DNA of 64,000 nt, taken from positions 6,102,501-6,166,500 of the forward strand of contig NZ_CP027218.1 of the NCBI RefSeq assembly GCF_004124275.1. Direction: 5' to 3'. The notes beneath the pieces are model-generated. The model searched no databases and was not told where the DNA came from. It saw nothing but the letters and a program-made list of their open reading frames with translations. The stretch's first letter is position 1. Each line of letters opens with the position of its first letter. This document shows positions 56,974 through 64,000 of the stretch, piece after piece. The translations under genes were made by a program, and so were the position numbers. Source of the stretch: Pseudomonas sp. DTU12.3 (GTDB lineage: Bacteria; Pseudomonadota; Gammaproteobacteria; Pseudomonadales; Pseudomonadaceae).

Positions 56974-59847
56974 TCAGCGGTAATCGTCCACCGGGACGCA
57001 CGCGCAGAACAGATTGCGATCCCCATAAACGTTATCCACCCGATTCACCGCCGGCCAGTATTTGTGTGCCTTGGTGTGTGCGTCCGGGGTAATGCCTTGC
57101 TCGATGCTGTAAGGCCGCTCCCAAACGCCGGTGACATCCGCCAGGGTATGCGGCGCGCGTTTCAGCGGGTTGTCTTCCGCCGGCCAGTTGCCGTTTTGCA
57201 CTTCGCTGATTTCCGCACGAATACTCAACATGGCACCGATAAACCGGTCCAGTTCAGCCTTGGACTCACTCTCGGTCGGTTCGACCATCAACGTCCCCGG
57301 CACGGGGAAGGACATGGTCGGCGCGTGAAAGCCGTAATCCATCAAACGCTTGGCGACGTCCTCCTCACTGATCCCGGTCTGCGCTTTCAATGGCCTTAGA
57401 TCCAGAATGCATTCATGCGCGACCCGCCCGTTGCGCCCGGTATACAGCACCGGGAACGCGCCGGATAAATGCTGCGCCAGGTAATTCGCCGCGAGGATCG
57501 CCACCTCACTGGCATCGGCCAATTGCGGGCCCATCATGGCGATGTACATCCAGCTGATCGGCAAAATGCTCGCACTGCCCCACGGCGCCGCGCTGACCGC
57601 GGTGTTCTGCGGATGCGGCCCGTCAATCGGCACCACCGGGTGATTGGCGACGAACGGCGCCAAATGGGCGCGCACGCCAATCGGCCCCATGCCCGGACCA
57701 CCACCGCCGTGAGGAATGCAAAAGGTCTTGTGCAAATTCATGTGCGAGACATCGGCACCGATGTCCGCCGGCCGCGTCAGCCCGACTTGCGCGTTGAGGT
57801 TGGCGCCGTCCATGTACACCTGGCCGCCGTGCTTGTGGATAACTTCGCAGATCTCGCTGATGCCCTCCTCGTACACGCCGTGGGTCGACGGATAGGTCGC
57901 CATCAGGCACGACAACCTGGCCCCCGCCTCGGCAGCTTTGCTCTTGAGATCTTCAAGATCAACGTTGCCAGCCTCGTCGCACTCAACGATCACCACCCGC
58001 AACCCGACCATTTGCGCCGAGGCCGGGTTGGTGCCATGGGCCGACGACGGAATCAGACACACATCGCGCCCACCCTGCTGCCGGCTCTCGTGGTATTTGC
58101 GGATCGCCAGCAGCCCGGCGTATTCGCCCTGGGCGCCGGAATTGGGCTGCATGCAGATCGCATCGAAGCCGGTGATCGCGCACAGCCAGCGCTCCAGTTC
58201 CTCGATCATCAAGGTGTAGCCGACGGCCTGCTCGCGGGGCACAAACGGGTGCAGGTTGGCGAATTGCGGCCAAGTGATCGGGATCATTTCGCTGGTGGCG
58301 TTGAGTTTCATTGTGCAGGAGCCCAGCGGGATCATCGACTGGTTGAGCGCCAGATCCTTGTTCTCCAGTTGCTTGAGGTAACGCAGCATCTCGGTTTCGC
58401 TGTGATGGGCGTTGAACACCGGGTGGCGCAGGTACGCGGTTTTGCGCTGGAGGTGGTCGGGGATCCCGGAAACCAGAACTTCGGCGTCGAGATCGTCGAC
58501 GTTCAGTCCATGATCAGCGCCCAGAAGGACATCGAACAGTTTGCCGACCGTGGTTTCATCAGAGGTTTCATCAAGGCTCAGCCCGACTCGACCGCGCCCG
58601 AGAATCCTCAGGTTGATCTGCGCAGCCTGGGCGCTATCGATGATCGCGGTTTGCGCGCCGCCGACTTCCAGCGTCAGCGTATCGAAAAACTGTTCGTTGA
58701 CCCGTTTGATCCCGTGACGCTCAAGCCCCGCCGAGAGAATGCAGGTCAGCCGATGCACGCGCTGGGCGATACGTTTCAAACCTTGCGGCCCGTGATACAC
58801 CGCATAGAAACTGGCGATATTGGCCAGCAGCACCTGCGCTGTGCAGATGTTCGAGTTGGCCTTCTCCCGGCGAATATGTTGCTCGCGGGTTTGCAGGGCC
58901 ATGCGCAAGGCGACGTTGCCCCGGGCATCTTTCGACACACCGATGATCCGCCCCGGAATCGCCCGTTTATATTCCTCGCGGCTGGCAAAGAATGCGGCAT
59001 GCGGCCCGCCGTAGCCCATCGGCACACCAAAACGTTGCGACGAGCCGAATACCACGTCGGCGCCCAGTTCACCCGGTGGCGTCAGCAACAACAGGCTCAA
59101 CAGATCGGTTGCGACACAAGCCAGTGCCTGCTGCGCGTGCAGATGATCGATCAACGGCCGCAGATCGCGGATCTCACCGTGGGTATCGGGATACTGCAGC
59201 AGCGCGCCAAATACTTGGTGTTGTTGCAAGTTATCCACAGCGTCGACGATCAGCTCGAAGCCGAAGCCTTCGGCGCGGGTCTGCACCACGGAAAGGGTCT
59301 GCGGGTGGCAGTTCTCATCGACAAAAAACAGATTGCTCTTCGACTTCGCCACGCGCTTGGCCAGTGCCATGGCTTCGGCAGCTGCGGTGGCCTCATCAAG
59401 CAATGAGGCATTGGCCAGTTCCAGCCCGGTAAGGTCAATGGTCAGTTGCTGAAAATTCAGCAACGCTTCGAGTCGGCCCTGGGCAATTTCCGGCTGATAC
59501 GGCGTGTAGGCGGTGTACCAGCCAGGATTTTCGAGGACGTTGCGCAAGATCACGGTGGGTGTGAGGGTGCCGTGGTAGCCCATGCCGATCAGGCTGGTCC
59601 AGAGCTGATTTTGCTCCGCGTAACCGCGCAGCCTGGCCAGCGCGGCTTGCTCGTCGAGCGCCGGCGGCAGATCCAGCGCGCGGTTGAAACGGATCCCGGG
59701 CGGTACGGTTTGTTCGATGAGTTCGACCCGACTGCCGAGGCCGAGGCTGTCGAGCATGGCCTGCTGTTCGGCGGCGTCGGGGCCGAGGTGACGGCGCAGA
59801 AAAGCGTCGGGGTCGCGTAACTGGCTCAGGGACGGCAACTGGGACAT
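56974..59847 (-). CDS. gcvP: glycine dehydrogenase (P-protein of the glycine cleavage system)
   Basis: A 957-residue PLP enzyme that decarboxylates glycine and transfers the aminomethyl group to the lipoyl arm of GcvH. It is the single-chain form, fusing the alpha and beta halves found separately in other bacteria. The PLP Lys is in SHMNLHKTFCIPHGGGGPGMGPIGV near 700-725. The N-terminal half has GMGYHGTLTPTVILRNVLENPGWYTAYTPYQ. It is separated from gcvTH by an opposite-strand aminotransferase gene, so it needs its own promoter or antisense read-through. Confidence 0.97.
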   Translation of the reverse strand: MSQLPSLSQLRDPDAFLRRHLGPDAAEQQAMLDSLGLGSRVELIEQTVPPGIRFNRALDLPPALDEQAALARLRGYAEQNQLWTSLIGMGYHGTLTPTVILRNVLENPGWYTAYTPYQPEIAQGRLEALLNFQQLTIDLTGLELANASLLDEATAAAEAMALAKRVAKSKSNLFFVDENCHPQTLSVVQTRAEGFGFELIVDAVDNLQQHQVFGALLQYPDTHGEIRDLRPLIDHLHAQQALACVATDLLSLLLLTPPGELGADVVFGSSQRFGVPMGYGGPHAAFFASREEYKRAIPGRIIGVSKDARGNVALRMALQTREQHIRREKANSNICTAQVLLANIASFYAVYHGPQGLKRIAQRVHRLTCILSAGLERHGIKRVNEQFFDTLTLEVGGAQTAIIDSAQAAQINLRILGRGRVGLSLDETSDETTVGKLFDVLLGADHGLNVDDLDAEVLVSGIPDHLQRKTAYLRHPVFNAHHSETEMLRYLKQLENKDLALNQSMIPLGSCTMKLNATSEMIPITWPQFANLHPFVPREQAVGYTLMIEELERWLCAITGFDAICMQPNSGAQGEYAGLLAIRKYHESRQQGGRDVCLIPSSAHGTNPASAQMVGLRVVIVECDEAGNVDLEDLKSKAAEAGARLSCLMATYPSTHGVYEEGISEICEVIHKHGGQVYMDGANLNAQVGLTRPADIGADVSHMNLHKTFCIPHGGGGPGMGPIGVRAHLAPFVANHPVVPIDGPHPQNTAVSAAPWGSASILPISWMYIAMMGPQLADASEVAILAANYLAQHLSGAFPVLYTGRNGRVAHECILDLRPLKAQTGISEEDVAKRLMDYGFHAPTMSFPVPGTLMVEPTESESKAELDRFIGAMLSIRAEISEVQNGNWPAEDNPLKRAPHTLADVTGVWERPYSIEQGITPDAHTKAHKYWPAVNRVDNVYGDRNLFCACVPVDDYR

Positions 59848-60003
59848 GACGGGCTCTCTCTTGGCTGGCGCTCGGCGTCAATGCAACACGGTCAAACCAG
59901 CATAGCAGCCGATACCGACGCACACGGCTTGGCGGCCGAGGGTGTTCCGGGCCATGCTGTGGCGCCTGCTTCAGGCGTTCAACCCGCGGATGATCAAAGC
60001 CTC

Positions 60004-61149
60004 ATGAGCCCACTGCCGTTCCTGCCATTCTCCAAACCCGTCATTGATGAAGCGACGATTGCCGCCGTCGGCGACGTCCTGCGTTCCGGCTGGATCACCA
60101 GCGGGCCGAAGGTGCAGGCCTTTGAAGCACAGCTGTCGGAATACTTTGGCGGCCGCCCGGTGCGCACCTTCAATTCCGGCACGTGCACCATGGAAATCGC
60201 CTTGCGCATTGCCGGCATCGGCCCCGGCGACGAGGTGATCACCACGCCGATTTCCTGGGTGGCCACCGCCAACGTGATCCTTGAAGTGGGCGCCACGCCG
60301 GTGTTTGCCGACATCGACCCGCTGACCCGCAACATCGATCTGGATCAGCTTGAAGCGGCAATCACGCCACGCACCAAAGCGCTGATTCCGGTGTATCTGG
60401 CCGGTTTACCGGTGGACATGGATCGCCTCTACGCGATTGCCCGCAAACACAACCTGCGCATTGTCGAAGACGCCGCGCAGGCCTTGGGATCGAGCTGGAA
60501 TGGCCAGCGCATTGGCGCTACCGGCGACTTCGTGTCGTTCAGTTTTCAGGCGAACAAGAACGTCACGTGCTCCGAGGGCGGTTGCCTGGTGCTGAATACC
60601 CCCGAAGAGGCGCGACTGGCGGAGAAGTACCGCTTGCAGGGCGTCACCCGTAATGGCTTCGACGGCCTGGACGTCGATGTGCTGGGCGGCAAGTTCAACA
60701 TGACTGACGTTGCAGCCACCATCGGCCTCGGGCAATTCGCTCATATCGAAAGCCTGACCGCGCATCGGCGTGAACTGGCCCGCCACTACTTCAAATGTTT
60801 CGGCGATGACTTCGAAGCTGTTTATGGCGCGCAACTGCCGCCGGCGGACTTCACCCACAGCAACTGGCATCTGTTTCAGCTGGTATTGCCAGAACGTGCA
60901 GATGGCTTGCCGGCGCGGGCGACTTTCATGGAGCAGATGCAGGCGCACGGTATCGGTATCGGCTATCACTACCCGCCGATTCATTTGCTGAGTCTGTACC
61001 GCGAGCGCGGTTTCAAGGAAGGGATGTTGCCGGTGGCGGAACGGGTCGGACAACTGATCGTGTCGCTGCCGATGTTTACCGCCATGTCCAAGGACGACGT
61101 CGAACGCTCGGTGGCCGCAGTAAAAACCGTCCTGCATCGCACCCTGTAG
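60004..61149 (+). CDS. DegT/DnrJ/EryC1/StrS family aminotransferase
   Basis: A 381-residue sugar-aminotransferase-type PLP enzyme. Substrate and PLP motifs are LPFSKPVIDEATIAAVGDVLRSGWITSGPKV at the N-terminus, NSGTCTMEIALRIAGIGPGDEVITTPISWVATANVIL near 58-94, the PLP Asp in IVEDAAQALGSSW near 158, and the Schiff-base Lys in FSFQANKNVTCSEGG near 185. It resembles ArnB/PseC-type enzymes, but no other nucleotide-sugar gene is nearby, so the substrate is unknown. I chose ATG 60004; the frame from 59881 lacks family similarity. The stop lies inside REPIN A9. Confidence 0.88.
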   Translation: MSPLPFLPFSKPVIDEATIAAVGDVLRSGWITSGPKVQAFEAQLSEYFGGRPVRTFNSGTCTMEIALRIAGIGPGDEVITTPISWVATANVILEVGATPVFADIDPLTRNIDLDQLEAAITPRTKALIPVYLAGLPVDMDRLYAIARKHNLRIVEDAAQALGSSWNGQRIGATGDFVSFSFQANKNVTCSEGGCLVLNTPEEARLAEKYRLQGVTRNGFDGLDVDVLGGKFNMTDVAATIGLGQFAHIESLTAHRRELARHYFKCFGDDFEAVYGAQLPPADFTHSNWHLFQLVLPERADGLPARATFMEQMQAHGIGIGYHYPPIHLLSLYRERGFKEGMLPVAERVGQLIVSLPMFTAMSKDDVERSVAAVKTVLHRTL

Positions 61150-61226
61150 GAGCTGCCGCAGGCTGCGATCTTTTGATCTTGTCTGTTATAAAATCAAAAG
61201 ATCGCAGCCTGCGGCAGCTCCTACAC
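61144..61226. repeat. REPIN, GATC class (copy A9)
   Basis: Inverted GATC-class REP pair between the convergent aminotransferase and gcvH genes. The TAG inside the REP (CTGTAGGAGC) supplies the stop codon of the aminotransferase, so the present reading frame end is defined by the repeat. Confidence 0.92.
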
Positions 61227-61235
61227 GTACGCGGG

Positions 61236-61619
61236 TTATTCGCCGATGGCGGCTTTGTAGGCAGCAGCGTCGAGCAGCTTGTCCAGCTCAGCCGTGTCGC
61301 TTGGCTTGATCTTGAAGATCCACGCGCCGTACGGGTCGGAGTTCAGCAGTTCCGGGGAGCCGCCCAGCTCTTCGTTGATCGCAATGACTTCACCGCTGAT
61401 CGGCGAATAGATGTCGGAGGCGGCTTTCACCGACTCGACGACACCGGCCTGATCTTCAGCGGCAAAGACCTTGCCCACTTCGGTCAGCTCGACGAACACC
61501 ACGTCGCCCAGCGCTTCCTGCGCGTGATCGCTGATGCCCACGGTGACGGTGCCGTCGGCTTCCAGACGTGCCCATTCATGACTTTCGGCAAAACGCAGGT
61601 CGGCAGGGATATCGCTCAT
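61236..61619 (-). CDS. gcvH: glycine cleavage system H protein
   Basis: A 127-residue lipoyl carrier that shuttles the aminomethyl group between GcvP, GcvT and the lipoamide dehydrogenase. The lipoylated Lys is about 65 in VVESVKAASDIYSPISGEV. The N-terminus is DIPADLRFAESHEWARLEADG. ATG 61619 gives the family start; the frame open to 61661 does not match. It is the gene after gcvT (48 bases) in a two-gene operon. Confidence 0.96.
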   Translation of the reverse strand: MSDIPADLRFAESHEWARLEADGTVTVGISDHAQEALGDVVFVELTEVGKVFAAEDQAGVVESVKAASDIYSPISGEVIAINEELGGSPELLNSDPYGAWIFKIKPSDTAELDKLLDAAAYKAAIGE

Positions 61620-61667
61620 CTTCGGTGTCCTCGAGAAATTGTCAGCGGTCGTGCCCGCCAAAAAAGG

Positions 61668-62750
61668 TTAGATCAAAGTTTTGCCATGGCGTACGAAGGT
61701 CGGTTTGACCACCCGTACCGGGTACCACTTGCCACGGATTTCCACTTCGGCGCGGTCGGCGGTTGCCATCGGAACACGCGCCAGGGCAATCGATTTGCTT
61801 AGCGTAGGAGAGAAACTACCACTGGTGATCTCCCCTTCGCCAACATCGGCGATACGAACCACCTGATGGGCACGCAAGACACCGCGCTCTTCGAGCACCA
61901 GGCCGACCAGTTTGTGCGCAACACCGGCGGCTTTTTCCGCTTCCAGCGCGGCGCGGCCGATGAACTGGCGTGTGGCCGGTTCCCAGGCGATGCTCCAGGC
62001 CATGTTCGACGCCAGCGGCGAAACGTCCTGATGAATATCCTGGCCGTAGAGGTTCATCCCGGCTTCGACGCGCAGGGTGTCGCGGGCGCCGAGGCCAATC
62101 GGGGAAATGCCGGCACCGACCAGATCGTTGAAGAAACCCGGCGCCTGATTGGCCGGCAGACAGATTTCCAGACCGTCTTCACCGGTGTAACCGGTGCGGG
62201 CAATGAACCAGTCACCGTCGGTGTAGCCTTCGAAGGGTTTCAGGTGCTGGATCAGCGTGGCGCGCGATTGGGTGACCAGTTCGGCGATTTTCTGCCGGGC
62301 CTGCGGGCCTTGAATGGCGAGCATCGCCAGCTCGGAGCGCTCGTGCAGTTGCACGTCGTAACCGCCGAGCTGGGCATGCATCCACGCCAGATCCTGATCG
62401 CGGGTGGAGGCGTTGAACACCAGGCGATAAGCGTCATCGAGACGGTAGACAATCATGTCATCGACGATGCCGCCATGCTCGTTGAGCATGGTGCTGTACA
62501 ACGCACGGCCGGGGCGATGCAGGCGCTCGACATCATTGGCCAGCAAATGCTGAAGCCAGGCCTTGGCCTGGGTGCCGGTGACGTCGATCACGGTCATGTG
62601 GGATACATCGAACACCCCGCAATCGCGGCGCACTTCGTGGTGCTCCTCGACCTGCGAGCCGTAATGCAGTGGCATGTCCCAACCGCCAAAATCGACCATC
62701 TTCGCGCCGAGGGCGAGATGCAGGTCATAGAGAGGCGTACGCTGTCCCAT
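61668..62750 (-). CDS. gcvT: aminomethyltransferase (T-protein of the glycine cleavage system)
   Basis: A 360-residue tetrahydrofolate-dependent enzyme releasing ammonia from the aminomethyl-lipoyl H-protein and forming 5,10-methylenetetrahydrofolate. Motifs are VDFGGWDMPLHYGSQVEEHHEVR near 16-38, FDVSHMTVIDV, the catalytic Asp region HGGIVDDMIVYRL near 93-105 and the folate-binding TGYTGEDGLEICLP near 188. AAGGAG precedes the ATG. On the minus strand TACAAT (62877-62882) is a possible -10 about 130 bases upstream. Confidence 0.96.
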   Translation of the reverse strand: MGQRTPLYDLHLALGAKMVDFGGWDMPLHYGSQVEEHHEVRRDCGVFDVSHMTVIDVTGTQAKAWLQHLLANDVERLHRPGRALYSTMLNEHGGIVDDMIVYRLDDAYRLVFNASTRDQDLAWMHAQLGGYDVQLHERSELAMLAIQGPQARQKIAELVTQSRATLIQHLKPFEGYTDGDWFIARTGYTGEDGLEICLPANQAPGFFNDLVGAGISPIGLGARDTLRVEAGMNLYGQDIHQDVSPLASNMAWSIAWEPATRQFIGRAALEAEKAAGVAHKLVGLVLEERGVLRAHQVVRIADVGEGEITSGSFSPTLSKSIALARVPMATADRAEVEIRGKWYPVRVVKPTFVRHGKTLI

Positions 62751-62905
62751 GGGTTTCTCCTTCCGGGCGTGGCGAAGGTGCGGACAGCCGCTGCACGGGT
62801 GAAAGCCTTGAAATAGAAGGCTCTCAGCCGATTTCAGCGAACGGGTCTGTCAGACGAACCGCACCGAATGCCGCGCATTGTAGCCGCATGATTCAGGACT
62901 GACGA

Positions 62906-64000
62906 CTAAGTGTTTCGGTGCGCCGAGCGCCGGATCAGGCCGATGACCGGCAACAACCCGACCAGAACCAGGGTCAACGCCGGCAACGAGGCCCGCGCCC
63001 ATTCGCCTTCGCTGGTCATTTCGAAGATCCGCACCGCCAGCGTGTCCCAGCCAAACGGGCGCATCAGCAGGGTCGCGGGCATTTCCTTGAGCACATCGAC
63101 GAATACCAGCAACGCCGCGCTCAACGTGCCGGGCAGCAAAAGTGGCAGATACACTTTGAAAAACAGTCGTGGCCCACTGACTCCGAGGCTACGTGCTGCT
63201 TCGGGCAAAGATGGCCGTATACGCGCCAGACTGTTTTCCAGCGGGCCATAAGCGACAGCAATAAAGCGCACCAGATAAGCCATCAGCAGTGCAGCCAGAC
63301 TGCCGAGCAACAGCGGTTTGCCTGCGCCACCGAGCCAGCCCGAAAGCGGAATCACCAGCTCGCGATCCAGATAACTGAACGCCAGCATGATCGACACCGC
63401 CAGCACCGAGCCCGGCAGCGCGTAGCCGAGGTTGGCCAGGCCAACGCCGGAGTTGATCGCCGGCGTCGGCGCCAGTCGCCGGGCGAACGCCAGCAGCAGC
63501 GCAACGCTGACGGTGATCAACGCGGCCATGCCACCGAGGTAGAGCGTGTGGACGATCAGCCCGGCGTAACGTTCATCGAGATCGAAACGGCCGCGCTGCC
63601 AGAACCAGACGATCAGTTGCAGCATCGGAATGACGAAGGCGCAGGCGAAGACCAGGCCGCACCAGCTCATTGCGGCGATCGCCTTGAGCCCGCGCAAGTG
63701 ATACAGCGCCTTGACCCGTGGCCGTTCGTTACTCGCCCGGTTCGCGCCGCGCGCGCGTCGTTCACCGTACAGCACCAGCATGACCACCAGCAGCAACAGG
63801 CTGGCCAGTTGCGCCGCGCTCGACAGACTGAAAAAGCCGTACCAGGTTTTGTAGATCGCCGTGGTGAAGGTGTCGAAGTTGAACACCGACACCGCGCCGA
63901 AATCTGCCAGGGTTTCCATCAGTGCCAGCGCCACACCGGCACCAATGGCCGGACGCGCCATCGGCAACGCCACACGCCAGAAGGCTTGCCATGGCGATTG
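62906..64000 (-). CDS. iron(III)-type ABC transporter permease, C-terminal part (cut by window edge)
   Basis: The visible 364 residues are the C-terminal part of a long (FbpB/SfuB-type) binding-protein-dependent permease that contains two permease units. The frame remains open to base 64000. The end of the first unit is seen in the EAA-like start WRVALPMARPAIGAGVALALMETLADFGAVSVF. The second has helices from about residue 110 on and its own loop LPEAARSLGVSGPRLFFKVYLPLLLPGTLSAALLVFVDVLKEMPATLLMRPFG. This loop structure is typical of ferric-iron permeases; P. aeruginosa has an iron permease next to gcvT, as I recall. It runs in the same direction as gcvT, ending about 155 bases upstream of it. 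Confidence 0.9.
   Translation of the reverse strand, partial: QSPWQAFWRVALPMARPAIGAGVALALMETLADFGAVSVFNFDTFTTAIYKTWYGFFSLSSAAQLASLLLLVVMLVLYGERRARGANRASNERPRVKALYHLRGLKAIAAMSWCGLVFACAFVIPMLQLIVWFWQRGRFDLDERYAGLIVHTLYLGGMAALITVSVALLLAFARRLAPTPAINSGVGLANLGYALPGSVLAVSIMLAFSYLDRELVIPLSGWLGGAGKPLLLGSLAALLMAYLVRFIAVAYGPLENSLARIRPSLPEAARSLGVSGPRLFFKVYLPLLLPGTLSAALLVFVDVLKEMPATLLMRPFGWDTLAVRIFEMTSEGEWARASLPALTLVLVGLLPVIGLIRRSAHRNT

Noticed and set aside
57469..59406. 645-residue plus-strand frame opposite gcvP
   Set aside because: Shadow of gcvP; composition is typical of antisense frames in GC-rich genomes.
59881..60003. 41-residue N-terminal extension of the DegT-family aminotransferase
   Set aside because: It overlaps the region upstream of the divergent gcvP start and does not resemble the family, whose N-terminus begins near LPFSKPVID.
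1621..61226. CRISPR-like interpretation of the many short repeats
   Set aside because: The repeats are scattered as single inverted pairs between genes, without regular spacing or spacers. They fit REP/REPIN families.
62751..62905. Glycine riboswitch upstream of gcvT
   Set aside because: I looked for the conserved aptamer cores in the leader on the minus strand and did not see them. A CTGAGAGCC stretch is present but isolated, so no riboswitch is called.

Overview
The window is chromosomal DNA of a Pseudomonas, most probably of the P. fluorescens group. The evidence is a GC-rich genome, closely packed housekeeping genes with typical Pseudomonas neighbours (thyA-lgt, rppH-ptsP, ilvA/rpiA, the D-2-hydroxyglutarate dehydrogenase gene opposite serA, the spu polyamine locus, argE-argA, gcvT-gcvH-gcvP), and a dense population of the REP/REPIN families usual in fluorescent pseudomonads. 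No rRNA, tRNA, CRISPR array, prophage, IS transposase or RAYT gene was seen.

Layout. 1-1.6 kb: a cadmium/zinc P-type ATPase (cut by the left edge) divergent from its MerR-type regulator cadR, with the operator between them. 1.6-10.7 kb: an unknown protein boxed by two nearly identical REPINs, then thyA, lgt, a TauE/SafE permease, an NRDE protein, ptsP, rppH, a HAD phosphatase and a small membrane protein. 10.7-20.5 kb: ilvA, rpiA, two SdiA-regulated-type paralogs, a fumarylacetoacetate hydrolase, D-2-hydroxyglutarate dehydrogenase opposite serA, a DUF4399 protein and an abnormally short solute-binding protein. 20.7-28.9 kb: DUF523, a 2OG-Fe(II) oxygenase, a DUF2059 protein, an alpha/beta hydrolase, a thioredoxin-like membrane protein, an N-terminal-nucleophile acylase (HacB type), a GlxA-type regulator and an HD-domain protein.

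28.9-40.4 kb is the polyamine locus. An ABC importer (two binding proteins, ATPase, two permeases), an aminotransferase and a gamma-glutamylpolyamine synthetase lie on the minus strand. A decayed spuA remnant, a second glutamine-synthetase-like enzyme and a TetR regulator complete it. 40.5-49.2 kb is a sulfur-scavenging block: ssuE-A-D-C-B-F for alkanesulfonates, the 1-Cys peroxiredoxin lsfA, an OprD-family porin and a tauA that has lost any tauBCD partners. 49.3-64 kb: argA, argE, a CYTH-CHAD protein, an Lrp regulator opposite a small ACT-like protein, an orphan GspE-type ATPase, a DUF2388 protein, and the glycine cleavage genes gcvT-gcvH and gcvP split by an opposite-strand DegT aminotransferase. 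The window ends in the C-terminal part of an iron-type ABC permease.

The genes are mainly core metabolism and nutrient import, and I found no clearly new multi-gene system. The most unusual material is non-coding or degenerate. At least five repeat families (about 20 copies) sit between genes, and some copies look like hybrids sharing a short module. There are also the spuA remnant, the orphan tauA, the one-lobed binding protein, and AT-rich dyads upstream of the sulfur genes.
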